Made by a program: the position numbers and the translations under genes. A stretch of DNA of 64,000 nt. Origin: Amblyornis subalaris (lineage: Eukaryota > Chordata > Aves > Passeriformes > Ptilonorhynchidae). The notes below the pieces were generated by a model. That model searched no databases, was not told the DNA's origin, and worked only from the letters and a program-made list of their open reading frames with translations. Below are positions 51,487 through 64,000 of the stretch, one piece after another. The first letter of the stretch is position 1; every line of letters begins with the position of its first letter. The DNA lies in assembly GCA_018881555.1 (NCBI GenBank), contig JACAXG010000060.1:5022001-5086000 (forward strand). The letters are read 5' to 3'.

Positions 51487-54400
51487 TTATTCATTATTTA
51501 TTTTCATTCTTAATTCAGTGTATGTCCAGTTCACAGAGTATAGCCCATTCTCTAACCAAAGCAGGTATTTTAAAATTGTCATTATAATGCTTTCTTTTGA
51601 TTTTAAAAGGTTTTGATGAGAAATATGTTTTCCTTACAAGAGAAAATTGTCATTTGGCCTCTAGAAAGAAAGAGAAATAAGCAAATTGGAATGAGGCAAT
51701 GATAAAATGCAAATTTGTGGTTGAAATACAGAGATGTTTGGCATATTTCTTTGTACATTTAGTGAACTCAGCAGAAAACCAATCAGTCTTTGAAAAAACC
51801 CATGGCATTCCTATTTCTGTTCTACAGATTCTAGTGTTGATAACCTGAGCTGAAATATGAAGCTCCAATGAAATCTGTGAGGATATATTACAGTTCTGTG
51901 AGCAACTAAAATGAGCTTTAATTCTTTGTGGGAATGTACCAATTCCTGAATCTATTATTCCAGAAAATCAGAACTGAAAAAATAATCCAAGAATCTTCTA
52001 TAACTGCAATGAAATATATATGCTTATGCCATTTTCTATTTCCCTTTGACATTTCAATCTTTCCTTAAACATTGAAGTGATTGCATTTCACTGGCATGAA
52101 TGCCTAGAGAAAAGGAATTAGTAAAATTGGTTGAATATTCTCCCNTGAGACTATTGAAAAAAATGCATGTGCAACAGTTCTTGAGGGAAATGCTTTCCTG
52201 TTTGTCAAACCGAGATAACAGCAATGATATCATATGATGCTAGAAGCCCGTCACTACCAGGCTCAAATTTTTGCAGATAGGCAATTTATGGAATATAAGT
52301 TTTGAAGCAAGTATATTCAGGGGAAAATATCAGTTTGAAAACTTCAATATTTCTATGGATTGTCTGAGGATCAGAAAAGATGTCTAGAAAAATTAATGCT
52401 ATATATCTTGAACTGTTAGAAAGAGTCTAAAAACACAGAGGAAATACTTAACAGGAAGTTTTTCAGAGCTTTTCCATGGTGCTTGTAGAGGCATGCCTGG
52501 AGCACATGTCTGAACTTATTGTCACTGTAGTTTCAATCTATCGTGAAAACTGGGAATATCATGTTTGGCCATGGCAGAGGCATGGAGTTGGCACAGCAAG
52601 ACAAGTCAGCAGATAGAATTTCTGTGACTAAAAGCAGAGGAAGCATTATGGCACAGCATTTAGAACAAATAAAGCTTTTGTGTTTCTTAGGGAGGGCTAG
52701 GATTTGATGAATACGGGAAGCTAAACACTTCCTGTCATATTTTCATTAGATGTCTTATTGACCAAACACATCACAAGAAACCTTGCATGNATTATTTAAA
52801 ATGGATCTAAATAAGCAAGACAAATATATAGGTCTGGTGACCTGATGGGTCAGAAAGAAAAAAGAAACAGGGATGCCTCTGGAAGGAGGTGTCTCCTGAC
52901 AGGAAGTCAGTGGAGAGGTGGTACATATGTGTGCTTGTGCCTGCTCTTTTTGGGTTCTGTAGCAGCTCTCCTATATGGAAAGCCACAGAGAAGGATCTGC
53001 TGATACTGTAATTTTATTTTCTCTTAGTTTTAGCTCAAGCACTTAGTACCGATAACACTGTCTATTTTTCTTAGTTATCAAGACAGGGGCTGTTCATTCC
53101 TTCTTTTAGAGAAGCAGCCATTAGAAGACAAAACCACGTCTGTCTCACTCCACTTGATCTAGATCTTCTCTTCATAGCTGCTGAGCTATATGTTGTTGAA
53201 AAGGGATAGGTTAAATACTCTACCGTATACAGTACATGACAGTGCTCAAGTGAGTGCTGGCCAAGGGCTAGAAAGAGACTATATATCTGGATTGCTACTT
53301 TATAGCCAAAATCAAGCTCCATATTTTGATTCATCATATGATCCTCCTATTTAATAAGAAACAAGAGAGCTCTGTTGTGCTCCAAGCTAGAGGAAAGAAG
53401 ACAAATATTTTCCCTNTTATCCTGGAAGAAAAGTAGACTGTCTTTCCACATGCTCTCTTTAACCTTTGCTGTTCACCTTTTGGTCCCTAAGCTCATTATA
53501 ACAGCTCAATTCCTCTTATGAAATCACTGTCTTATGTCTTCTGCTTGTCTGGGCCTGTGTAATGTCAGATGCTTCAGACTTTCAGGCTGGCCAGGATGAA
53601 ATCAAATCACAGTTTTCTCAAGCTACTACCTCAGACTCTCTGGCTTACACAGCTGCCATTAAATAACTGTTCTTTGTGAAGCTGCTAGTCCAGTACCAGT
53701 GGCTGGGGAAAATCAAAATAAAATAACACTAAGTCTTGTGGTTGTGGAATGACATCACATGTGTTTGGTGTCACACTGGGCACATTGAGTTGCAGTTTGT
53801 TTCCATTCAAGAGGCTTCTTTGGCAGTCATGATGTGCTGATGTGCTGTTGGACATGATTGTTCAAGAGAAGTCTGTGGGGATGATATTTATGAGTGACTC
53901 AGCAAGACTCAGATATTTAGAGAATTGGCCCTGGTGAAGGAGAGCTTGTGTTTAAGGAGAAAAGAAAAATTAGGAAAGAACACGTAGTTTACGGAAAAGA
54001 CATGAACATGACCAGATGAAAGAAAGTAAGCTGAAAAGAGGAAGTACAGGACAGAAGAAGAAAGGAGAATGATGGGATGGCACCAAACACACAAAGAGCA
54101 CAAGGGTTGACACAGAAGCATTAGATCTTGCTCTCACTGGCTTCGTCAGAAGAAAGCAGCATACCCCTGCTCTGTGGTAAGCAGGACAGAAGGAGAATTA
54201 AGAACAATGCTGTGTTTCAAGTGGTATATGAGATATTCATCTTATTCAGGGAACTGGACCCTGGCTGCGGGTCTTGACATAAAACAACACAATCTATTAT
54301 GAAAAACATTGGTTTAAGCTAAATTCATGTTAACGATATGAACTTCTCTCTCTGTAATCATAAATTAATTAGTAATTTATTAGTAATTAAACCCTAAAAA

Positions 54401-54951
54401 TTTCCAACTAGCCAAAACTTTCCAGTTTACCTCAGCTCACCTTTAAATCTTTCTTTTGGTACAACATCAATAGGGAAAACGCATCATCTTATATTAGCTG
54501 TGTGTCACAGATCTTGATACTCATATCTTATGAAAAATTGTGTGTCATCTGCTGGCTTACCTCAGTTATGGTCTGGACACCTACAGAGTTGATAGATTGT
54601 CCTGTTGGCAGCCCATGTGGCATGTAAGTGCCTCTCATCAAGCATGACTGAGGAGATCTGCATTTATCAGTCTGCAGCTCTTTAACCTGCTAACACCCAT
54701 TCTTAACAGGATAATTTTACACTTGAAGTAACTGGGTGAAAAAAGACAGTTCCCAAACTAAACTAGAGCAAATTTGGTAGGCCACCATGAGGTCACATTC
54801 TTTTCTTAGAGTGCTTTGATCCTACTACAACATCTTTGAACTCACTGTTTTCTCTCCTCTGCAGAGGTGTAAACCAGAATCTCAACTTGTCTATCATTTC
54901 TCTGTAACATAATCTATGAACCTAGGAACTACAAATGGAAAAAACTTTCTG

Positions 54952-55095
54952 GATCACAGTGTAGCTGAGGTGGGAAGGGGAGCTCTAGATGTCTCTGGTT
55001 CAGCCCCCCTATTCAAAGCAGGGTCAAGAGCAGCTCACTCAGCACTTTGAATCTATATCCTTTCCTTGCATCTGCGAAATGAACAGCCAGTCCTG
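54952..55095 (-). mobile_element. Old CR1 3' fragment
   Basis: On the plus strand the run 'gttcagcccccctattcaaagcagggtcaagagcag' corresponds to the antisense CR1 3' segment ('gtccaacccccctgctcaaagcagggtca...agcag'). It is preceded by a diverged 'ggatcacag...gggaaggggagctc' matching the usual 'aatcacagaatgg...ggaagggacctc'. Similarity decays beyond about 55,060 and no terminal octamer is preserved. Divergence is clearly greater than in the 3.9 kb copy, so this is an older insertion of a different CR1 subfamily. Confidence 0.72.
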
Positions 55096-55580
55096 TGACT
55101 CACCTCCTCCAGGAATCTTTTTGGATCCATAATTACCCACCCATTTCAGTGGAAAGTGCTCCTACCAGTGGGCGATTGAAGAACTCAGCTTTGAGCCCAC
55201 TGCTGGGAGAAGGCAAGACAGATACCAAACTACTTCCCAATCCCCCTCTCTTTCTTTGCAGAAAATCAGCGGGGATAGTCTTTCACCTGTCATTCTTAGC
55301 AGGAACATTTCATCATGGAAATGCCTCCTATCTACTCACCAGTAGGAGATCCGTCTACCTGTGAATATCATTTCCTCCACTGGTCTGCCAGTAACCCAGC
55401 CTGTTGATTTTTTGGTCAGGATGCATGGTTCATCTGTTTGCTCAGGCCCTTGNCTGAGGATGTGGTGGTGAACATGTCTAGTTTATCCTGGAGGGGACTC
55501 TGAACTGAGCTGACAAAGATCAATAAGCCATTTGTTTTATTTGCAAATTTCTAATGGCAGCCAGAGGCTGTCTGGACACA

Positions 55581-55617
55581 TTTAATAAATAATAATTAAC
55601 AAATAAATAAATAAAAA
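55581..55617. repeat. (TAAA)/(TAA)-rich simple repeat
   Basis: This is a run of TAAATAAT- and AAATAAAT-type units. No retrotransposon body was recognised directly next to it. Confidence 0.7.
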
Positions 55618-56489
55618 GCCACTACATTTCATTTGAACTTAATTGGCATAGGAAGAACTCACAAGGGAGCTATGTAAGTTTTTATGGGGGGTTATTTTGA
55701 CAGAATCCAACATTTGTTAAAAGACAGAAAAAACCCCAAACCCATTGCCAAAACTTTGTTTCTCATTCATGCTGCTCTTCTACATTACAAATCAGCAAAT
55801 GATGAAATCCAGACATAAAAAAATACAAGGATTCGTTTTCCCTGAATATAAATTTGTATTTCTTACTTGTCACTCGAATTTTTCCAACTCACGTTTGCAA
55901 TTATTTCAGGACACATTCAGACTGGAACAGTAGAGGAAATAAGGATATGCAGGATACAGAGGGAAAGTAATAAGGGGAAAAGGTTAAAAAGTTTAAGAAA
56001 GATGAGTGAAAAATTTGAGGTGTTGGAGAGGTATGGCTTGTTTCTGGTTTAGTATGCTCTGTACTTACATACTGCATTCCTTGTTCTCTTGTGCCTCACT
56101 CGTCTTGAGTTATATCAGTGGTGTTATGTCAGTTATCTAAAGTTGCTGCTAATTAAGGAAATAACATTGAGCAGTTTCAGTACAGAAGACCTTTTTTCAA
56201 TATGGGAGTCTTCAGCTGAAACATGATGAGAGCTCTATCACTGTGCGCTAACAAGGATGATCTTAGAATAGACCGCAATTTACTGTTTTCCTCCTAAATA
56301 AAAGATGCTATTCACATAAAATTCATATATTCATACTTGTGTCCGTATTTATAACATGGTTGTCCTTTTATTTTATTTCTTTTCCACCACCAGAATCAAC
56401 TTTTCCTGTAATACAAAAAAGTTTCTTTTTCCCTGGCAATTTCTGGGACCCTTGGGGTGCTGCCTTTTCCTAGGGCTGCAGTGACACCT

Positions 56490-56660
56490 AGCGTTCACAC
56501 CCTTAAGGCGAGCTCAGCCTGTGCTTTTTGGCCTGTCCGGTTTCGAGTATTTTCTCGTTATTAGGCGATGCCAAACAACAGTGCCGATGTCGTCAGCGCA
56601 GTCACNCCACTGTATTTACAGCGGTTTGGGTCTGAGGGGGTTGTTCGGGGGGAGGCGGGA
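56490..56660. promoter_or_regulatory. CpG-dense patch with a G-quadruplex motif, upstream of SMOC2
   Basis: Twelve CpG dinucleotides occur within about 165 bases in an otherwise CpG-poor region. The right end (56,628-56,659) has four G-runs of at least three separated by loops of 5, 6 and 4 bases on the plus strand, which meets the usual G3+N1-7 quadruplex rule. No protein-coding frame or terminal repeat is obvious. It may be a distal regulatory element, a cryptic promoter or part of a relatively young insertion whose CpGs have not yet decayed. Confidence 0.4.
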
Positions 56661-59504
56661 GTCCCTGTAATGGGACTTTTTGTATGACAGTCTCTGTTGA
56701 GGCAGTGCTGGCCAAAGGGGGTCAGGGGCAACAGCAGCTTTGTCACACAGCTGGGATGTTCCCACACCTCAGCTTAACATGAAAGTGACATTTAGGTTCC
56801 TGGCTTAAAGATGCTTTTCTTTAATAACAAAAAATGAAGAATTTGGAGTATCTCTATTTCAGTTTATCATGTAGTTTGCAAAGTAGTAGCTCCAGTGGGA
56901 TTCACTATGTTCTTGGTCATGACTTTGCTGCAACTGTATATGTCCAACACAGGCTAGTCAGAAGGATCCTCAGAAAAAGCAGGACACCACGAACCACCTG
57001 GTCTCTTCCATCTTGCATCTCTGTAATGCACAAGCGCTGCTGAGTTTGCAACCACAGCCCTCATTGCAGTAAAACCAATATTTTCACCACTCCAGCTGAG
57101 GGTATACATTTCTGCAATTTCCCTTCTGTCTGTCTCCACCATGCAGTGTTGCACAAGTCACCAGGAATCTGCCCAGAGCAGGCAAAAACCATCAGGGTCT
57201 CCACTCTTNTTCCAAAAAACATCACAAGCAGAATCAGGACCCCTACCTTGCCATCTTCATTTCCTGCTATTAACAGCTGGCTGGTATCCTAAAGATGAGG
57301 AAGGCAGGAGAACTGTAGCCTGTATAAAAAAATCGTATAGTCACAGATATCCCACAGAAAGCATCTTCCATCTGACAGCTGGAAAGTTACCCTGGGGGCA
57401 CTCTCTCAGTGGGACTGCAGGAATTTACCTAGCCAAGCTCTGCTTCCTTCCCTTCTATACAAACAAGATCTCAGTGCAATATGTTATCTCCCATGGTTAG
57501 GTGCCATTTCTTCTGATTCTGTTGCTCTTTGGAATTACGATCACTTCCTTCCCATGAAATTCCCCCAAAGTATTGTTACTTCATTAGTATTTGGTAATAT
57601 ACTACTATTTAGAAACTGGGTAGTGTGCCTTCAAGTAGACTGTGAACCTGGTATCTGCTCTTGCACTAGCTGCCCAAACTTCACAGAAGCAACCATGCTT
57701 GCCTTTTGATGGACAGTTTTTGTAAACCTCAGCTGTGCTCAGACCATTTGCTCACACCCCTAAAACTCTGAGAAAGGCACGTGCTTACTGGCATCCAAAA
57801 CAGGGCTCAGCCTTTCAGAAGGGATTCTTTTGCTCCACACTCCTTGACTACTGGCTCCAGAAAGCTGTTCTGGGTTTGTAACCACCTTCTCCTCTCAGCT
57901 AGTTTGAGATGGTGTCATTTTCCGTTGGTGGGACTGAGAAGGACCTGGGCAGCCGTTGGCCGATCATGGCAATTCTAGAATCTCAGAAGGGCCCTGGAGC
58001 CCATCTGCCACAGCCATGATCCTCGTGGTCCTGCCTGTAGGACNTCTAACCCCCACTGCCCATTTCCCCACCACACAAGAGTGGAGATGTATCTGAACTC
58101 AAACAGAAATACTGACTGCTCTGCCCCACCGGTTTCTATCCTTACAGCGAGCGAAAAATTGAACATGGCTGTGTGAAGCACACAGATACTCCACATCTGT
58201 CACCTTCAACTGATAAACTACCTTGATACATCCATGGGACCATTCCTTCCCATGTAGGAAGACCAACACATCTATTCTTAGGTGGTTTATACTGTTTCGG
58301 GTGTCAAAAGTTTCAAAACAAATTTGAAAACCCTTTTATGACATTTCTACAAAATCTGTTTCTTTTTCACAGTCTCAAGGATTAGCCTAGGATCCCTGAG
58401 CTTGGGACTCCCCTTCTTAAATGTTGGCAGGGTACTGGCTGCTTTTGTGTTAACCACCACTGCTCAGTGGCTGATTACCTCCCTGCATCTCCAGGCAACA
58501 GCAAGGGTTGCATAGGTGTGATAAGGTACAACTTCTAATAAGGAGCAGCACCTATTACTTCACCACAGTCACATAAACTACATCTAAATGGTGGTACTGC
58601 AAAACCTAGAACATCCTGAATGAGGTCCCCAGGCCATATCAGAGGGAAGCTTTTCTTCCAGCCATCACTGCCCCGTGAGCAGTGTCAGCCAGGGCCAGGA
58701 GCAACTGCCATGTACATGGAAGATGTCTCCAGTCCGGCCAGTCAGCAATCCAGAACTCATTGAACATCCCGGCTGGAAGTATTAACATTTATGCGACCTG
58801 AAAGCAGCAGAAAGATCCTGTTCACTTTCCATGTTGCCCATGAAGAGATAGGGATGTTTTAAAGCTNTATTCTGCTAACCAAGGGAAGCAAAAGTGATAG
58901 TGAGCCAGGTGGCTCTGACGAGCCTCGTAGAAATCGCCTTTTCCGGAAAACCCTAGTTCCTTTTTGAAAGGGATTTCAGCTCTCATTCTCAACAATAGTG
59001 ATGCTTCTAATTCCAGTGGTTGTGGAGGAAAGCTAAAAATATATTTTAAGTGGATCGTGCACGATCAAAAAGTGGAAGGCAAAAGATACAAATACTTTTC
59101 TAGAAAGAACACAGTCTTTAAAACAGTGTCCTTCTTTTTGAAGCCTGAATAACAAACTACATGAATTTATGCTTTGCGTTATTGGAATTGTCAATTGCTA
59201 TTAGATACCTATAAGAAAGAGATCTGAGAAGCAATGCATTTCCCTTATCATTTTATTGTTACAAAGCACAACACCTCTTTGTAACCTCGCATTGTCGTTT
59301 GCCATCTCCTCCAAATTAGAAACAGTAGTTCCACAAAATGGTGTTATGGAAAATAAGATATGGGCAGGTTTGCTGCTTGACTTGCTTGGGTTCTCCTTCC
59401 CTCTGGGGCATAACATATTTTTGTTTCCCAAGGGCTAATTGCTTATCTTCTCTGTGGCAGTCTCCCTAGGCATAAACCATGGATAAAAATTCATCAGTGT
59501 TGTG

Positions 59505-59552
59505 AAGCTAATTACATGTTCCAGCCTGAAAGGTTTTATGATTCTATGATTT
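59505..59552 (+). mobile_element. Very short CR1 3' tip
   Basis: The segment 'gttccagcctgaaagg' followed by 'ttttatgattctatgattt' resembles the last bases of sense-strand CR1 ('ttccaacctggatgattctatgattctatg'). One ATTCTATG octamer and a partial neighbour are present. It is too short for subfamily assignment. Upstream sequence may be a more diverged part of the same copy, but I cannot show that. Confidence 0.5.
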
Positions 59553-61884
59553 ACAGAGCTCCATGAAATCTTCCTTGAGCACCACTGATGTTTAATATCT
59601 GTGTAAAATACATTGAATATTTTTCATTAAATTGACAGCATTCTGTTAGAGTGTCCTGCTCTGGCCTTAAAAGGCTTCAACTGAGCTATGGCAAGGACTT
59701 GTCACAAAGAACATCTGGAGATGAAATAACATCCATGATGTAGTTTTTCAGCTCTTGGCTGAACNAGCTGTTCAGATGGCAGGCTCCATCCATGGGGTGA
59801 GAGTTACCAGCTGCCAAGGATACAGGTCTGACTTGGAGAAAACTGGTTTCACCCCTAGAAAAACCCCTGTTTAGGTATTTTTGATTTATAAAGCACTGCA
59901 TTTTATGTTATCTAATGCTACATAAGATAATCAGATGTGGCCAAAATGTTCCCTCACATGTACCCTCCAGTATGAGATTGAAAAATTAGATCCATCGTGA
60001 CTGAAATTTTACATTTTCCATTTCCAGCTGAATCAGTTATTCTTGGTGACTGTAATAGCACAGAAGAATCTTCTCTGTACTTTTGGCACAGTTAATCCTG
60101 CCCACATGTTGCACTGTGATGCAGAAGACAATGAGAGAATATATCCAAAAGCCTCTCCAACATTTCTTTTTGCAGAGTACCCAAAAGTGTGAGTAGCTAT
60201 GCTGTCTGCTCACAGCTGTCTTGGGAAGAAAAAAAAAGTTTGAAAAAAAAGGCATGTAAAGTGAGGTTAGTAAAAATAGTACAATCTGTGATTGCTACCC
60301 CTGTCAACACTTCAAAGGGAAACTGTACTCCTTATTTCTTTTTTCCTGGTAAAGCTATTTAAAGCTGCCTGATTGTTTATCAAGATGTATCTAACAAGTC
60401 TTTTCATAGCTGTGTGACTCCTTTGCCACAGAACCACATTTATCACGCCACTTTTTGTATTTTGCATTTTTAACATTTTGTATGCATTACTCTTGCACTA
60501 AATGAAGAAAGAAGTGTTTGTTCACTTTGGGAGGTACCATCTGGTTTGAGTTTAGTCAGGACGAGGAGGAGGACGGGTCTCCAGTAGAGAAGCAGCTCAG
60601 AGTGCCAGGCTGGGAGAGGTCTGTCCGTGCAAAGCCACTCCACCGGCCCCATCACATCACCCAAACACAGCTCACGCCGGGACAAGAAGCAGGCAGGGCT
60701 CCATATTCCCGCTCCCGCCAGCCTGGCTCTGGAAAGCCGTCAATCACCTCTGCCCTCTGGTGTCCTTTTTGAAACATTGCAGAAAACGATTCAGGAGCAC
60801 AGGATGTCCCCTAGAAGCATCGGCAGATGTGCAGGTTTTATTGCTTCTGCCAGCGCACAGAGAAGGCAAGCCTTTACTGAAATCAAAATGGCACCAGCTT
60901 ATCAAAGGATCTGGAAGCAACACTAAAGGCCTCTGCCTGTCCCCTTTGAAAGTAATGCCAATCCCTGAGACACAAAGGAGTGTGTATATTGGTAAGGCAG
61001 AAACAAAAGTCACACCTACTAGTTTCACTATCACCTCAGTGGAAGCTTGGCCATTTCAGAGGGCTTGTTTCCCCAGTGTGCTTGTGCCCTCATTGCCATC
61101 TGTGCTGATGGAAGCTGTATATGCACAGCATAGCTGAAAAGTCTTTTACTTTTCTGTGTTTTGTCTAACTTAAGATAGTCCTAAATATTTTTTTTTTTCT
61201 GGAAGCATTTAATAGGAAATTCTGTTCTCATTACGGAATTCAAGAGAGCTTTTTAAAAACAGTGAAAGACTCCAGAGAGGCTGTATTTACCTCTGTTTTT
61301 ACAACAACTGCTATGATTCTCCTGTTTAGTTAATGGAATCCTTTCAGTTTCATCTCTATAAAATTCTAGGAATACCTTCTATATTCAGTGAGTACTATCA
61401 TATTTTAAAACTGGGATAAAATGAAAACTGCATTGCCTAAATATTATATCCATCTTTGCTAATAAATTGGTTTATTAATACCATGCAAGATTTCAACTGA
61501 TACGCTTAGTTACAGCATAAACGAAAACGTAGTTGCTGTGGAGCTGGTGGAGGTCAGAAGTTGTTTCAACCCATCTAAAATCAGACTCGCCCTTTGCTAC
61601 CCAGGGGGGTTTATGGATTTCCATTAACTATAGAGAGGGCTTATAATGCTGTCCCAAGCACATGTTACTCAGATAAACTTTAAATGGGATGAAACTGGAA
61701 GTCATGTGTGGAACTGCCCAGCTCTTCTCAGCATGCCAGACAAGGAGCATCTGAAAAATTGTGCTCAGATTCAGCCCTGCATAAAACATAGTCTGGCTTT
61801 CACAAGTGGCCTTTAAATTAAGTTTCTGTGGGAAGTCTGTAAACTTCAGTTTAGGGAAAAGAAACTGCTAGAAATGGGAATTTC

Positions 61885-61899
61885 TTTTTTTTTTTTTTT
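61885..61899. repeat. Poly-T tract (15 T)
   Basis: A homopolymer T run is followed by CCCC. It is low complexity, with no retrocopy body recognised beside it. Confidence 0.8.
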
Positions 61900-63179
61900 C
61901 CCCTTGAATATTTTTGCAGAGAAAACGAATAGTTATGTTGTGCTGTATTAATCAACACATATGCACTATTTCATATGCCATTACTTTTCAAATGTCTTCC
62001 CCATGGTGCCCTAGCCTCCTGCCAATGTTTCCCTTCAGGCTACCAGAAGACCCTGCTTCCTAGGTTGGCACATTTCTCCTCAGCCCAATGCCAAGAATTT
62101 CGAGCCAGGTTGCAATTACCAGAAGAGCTGTTGTGAACCTTTCAGCCTTCAAGTAATTCTGAGATGAAGAAAGCATTTTGAATGTGACAGGCTAAATATG
62201 CAATCTTAGTAAAACCGAGACTGTTCTTCTGGGCTTGTGTAGGCAGACCAGAATTAGCAAGTATTTTATTGTACTGAATGCTGTTCTGACAAATCAACAC
62301 TACATGCTTTGCAAAAGGTTTGTAAAAATGCTTAGCATTTTCAGCTGTTGCCATCTGGAGAGGTTCAGATGGAGGCTCATAAAAATCCCTCATATTCCAA
62401 AAGTGCTGAGTAAGAGGGAAAGATGAGATCTAATTGTGAAGTTCAAATGGGCTGTACATGGTTTCAAGAAGCCCCAGTGTTCAGAGCCTGTTAGGACAGA
62501 AGAGTTCTTGGATATGTCTTGAAGCAGAGCTTGGGTGTCTAGAGACCTCTAAGACAAAAACGGAGTTGTTTCACCTCTGGGGTTAAGCAGCACCTGAGCT
62601 GTGGTTTACAGGATGAAAAATATTACACTTGTGTACTTTAATTCTTGTTTAAACACAATTCAAGATATTAAATATTTCTTCTCATCCAATAGGTCACATA
62701 CAGCTTCATCTAAAAGCACACGTAACATTCATGGAGTAAATTGAATTTCTCTAGGATATAAAAATTCAAGTGATTTTTTTTTTTTCTTCGCAGAAGCTTC
62801 GTGTCNTATTAACCAGTAGACAAAATCATAAGATTCCAGTTCATTCCGCCAAGGTCAAATAGAGCAAGTCACTTCTGCTTAGCCTTGGTGAGGAAAACCT
62901 ATAATTAATATCATGAGAAATGTGTAGCAACTGATCCATATTGCTCAGCTGACAAGCTATAATTCACAACAATATTTTTAAATATGGCAAATTTTCCCAT
63001 AACATAACCCTTTAGTAGATTACTCCTGAATAAGTGATAAATAAATTGTATTTTTGGATGAGACTTCCTCAGAGGACAAAGCAGTCTCAGGGAAGAGTAA
63101 CCCCACAAGGTAATACACCTAGACTGATACCTAAAAATAGAGTAGTGAATTTTGTGCTGCAAGCACTTACCTCTCTCCT

Positions 63180-63204
63180 GTATCTTCCTGTATTAGGAAG
63201 ATAC
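63180..63204. repeat. Perfect 10-base inverted repeat, 5-base loop
   Basis: GTATCTTCCT and its exact reverse complement AGGAAGATAC are separated by GTATT. The stem stops after ten pairs. A rho-independent terminator has no meaning in this genome, and the hairpin is too short for a microRNA precursor. Confidence 0.7.
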
Positions 63205-64000
63205 CTAGATAAATAGCTTAGATAGTCTACTTTTATGTAGCTGAACCAAGATAGCCTCAATGATACTTGGTATCATTCTGTAAATGCATTCACATAATTT
63301 TCTGTATAACATGAGCTATATAAGCACAATTGTGAGAGATATGTGAGTACTAAGAGCTAGAATAGATTTTTTTACAGCTGCCTACAAAGAATTGTCAGCT
63401 CTCCTTTTCTGAAAAAATATTCCCAAATGTTTTTGGGTTTCTGAGGATTTCGCTTTCATAGCTTTGAAACCGGTCTTCTTTGCAGCTGCTTCAATTTTCA
63501 CTAGTTGAGGAGACCCAGGGAATTCATCTACCCTTCTCATTCCCAGCATCTGATTCTGATACAGAATTTATACAGAATTATACTTTGGCTCTACCTTTGG
63601 CAGAATTCCAGTGGTGTAACTGTAGGCTTCACAATTTTCCCTGAGTGGGCATGCTGTGAACAGACTTTGGGTCCCAGCTCCACTGAGAAAATCTAAGAGG
63701 CAGAATAGGAAGCAAAGCAGTGGGCAGAGGTTTCTCCTCATGCAAGGCTATTTTGTCTGTACAAAATGATGCAAGTGGGAAACACTGCTACCACTAACTT
63801 TCAGGAATCTCTGGTAGATTCATTGACACAGCTTATGACTCTGTATTTGCAAGAGTGAGTGTTCTGGGAGGATACAGGATCGTGAGCCAAAAGCATGTTT
63901 CCCAGTGAACTGACCCCAGTGGACAGGGAGATACTGAACTAAGGAAGCAGGCTCTCTGATGGTGTGGTAGCATCTCCTACGTGCCTATCTATTTCAGACT

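Larger units (their letters stand above)
34061..64000. other. Presumed intergenic DNA upstream of SMOC2
   Basis: This region lies 5' of SMOC2 and has no recognisable coding exon. Composition is AT-rich with local pyrimidine-rich stretches, for example 35,087-35,230, which create long but unconvincing open frames. It holds two CR1 remnants, simple repeats, a CpG-dense patch and one weak candidate exon, listed separately or under findings. In human 6q27 the neighbour on this side is DACT2, transcribed away from SMOC2. Nothing resembling DACT2 was recognised, so it probably lies beyond the right edge if synteny holds. Confidence 0.55.

Noticed and set aside
57965..58075. Possible CR1 3' fragment ('ttctagaatctcagaagggccctggagcccatctg')
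   Set aside because: There is only a loose resemblance over about 35 bases, with no terminal octamer and no continuation into the conserved CR1 body.
60518..60772. Locally GC-richer plus-strand frame with an acidic stretch (SQDEEEDGSPVE)
   Set aside because: No splice borders or known domain. The opposite strand is equally open, which suggests composition and not coding constraint.

Overview
The window looks like nuclear DNA from a vertebrate, most likely a bird. It contains CR1 non-LTR retrotransposon copies, including one well-preserved 3' portion. The sequence is AT-rich with depleted CpG, broken by one sharp CpG island. There are no operons, ribosome binding sites or dense reading frames. 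CR1 also occurs in crocodilians and turtles, so 'bird' is an inference.

Only one gene is recognised. Inside the CpG island at about 32.6-34.1 kb, on the minus strand, lies the first coding exon of SMOC2 (secreted modular calcium-binding protein 2). It encodes 25 residues: a signal peptide followed by a conserved run ending AQKLSALT, and then a consensus GTAAG splice donor. No second SMOC2 exon was found to the left. Positions 1-32,940 are therefore read as intron 1, still open at the left edge. Positions from about 34.06 kb to 64 kb are read as the region upstream of SMOC2.

Left part (1-32.9 kb): presumed SMOC2 intron 1. It carries a CR1 3' fragment at 3.94-4.44 kb in the same orientation as SMOC2, small CpG clusters at 14.2-14.4 kb and 24.16-24.36 kb, simple repeats, and one weak candidate exon at 17.70-17.85 kb.

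Middle (32.6-34.1 kb): CpG island, SMOC2 exon 1 and its promoter region. Several long open frames here on both strands come from GC-rich composition and are not called as genes.

Right part (34.1-64 kb): presumed upstream intergenic DNA. It carries an old CR1 fragment near 55.0 kb, a very short CR1 3' tip near 59.5 kb, simple repeats, and an isolated CpG-dense patch with a G-quadruplex motif at 56.5-56.66 kb. A weak candidate terminal exon lies at 48.99-49.19 kb.

Most open frames in the window match chance expectation for 64 kb of non-coding DNA and were left out. I found no evidence of a novel multi-gene system, a virus or a CRISPR array. No tRNA or rRNA gene was recognised, although small RNA genes could be missed by eye. 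Single isolated N bases are scattered throughout and look like masked ambiguous or heterozygous positions, not assembly gaps.
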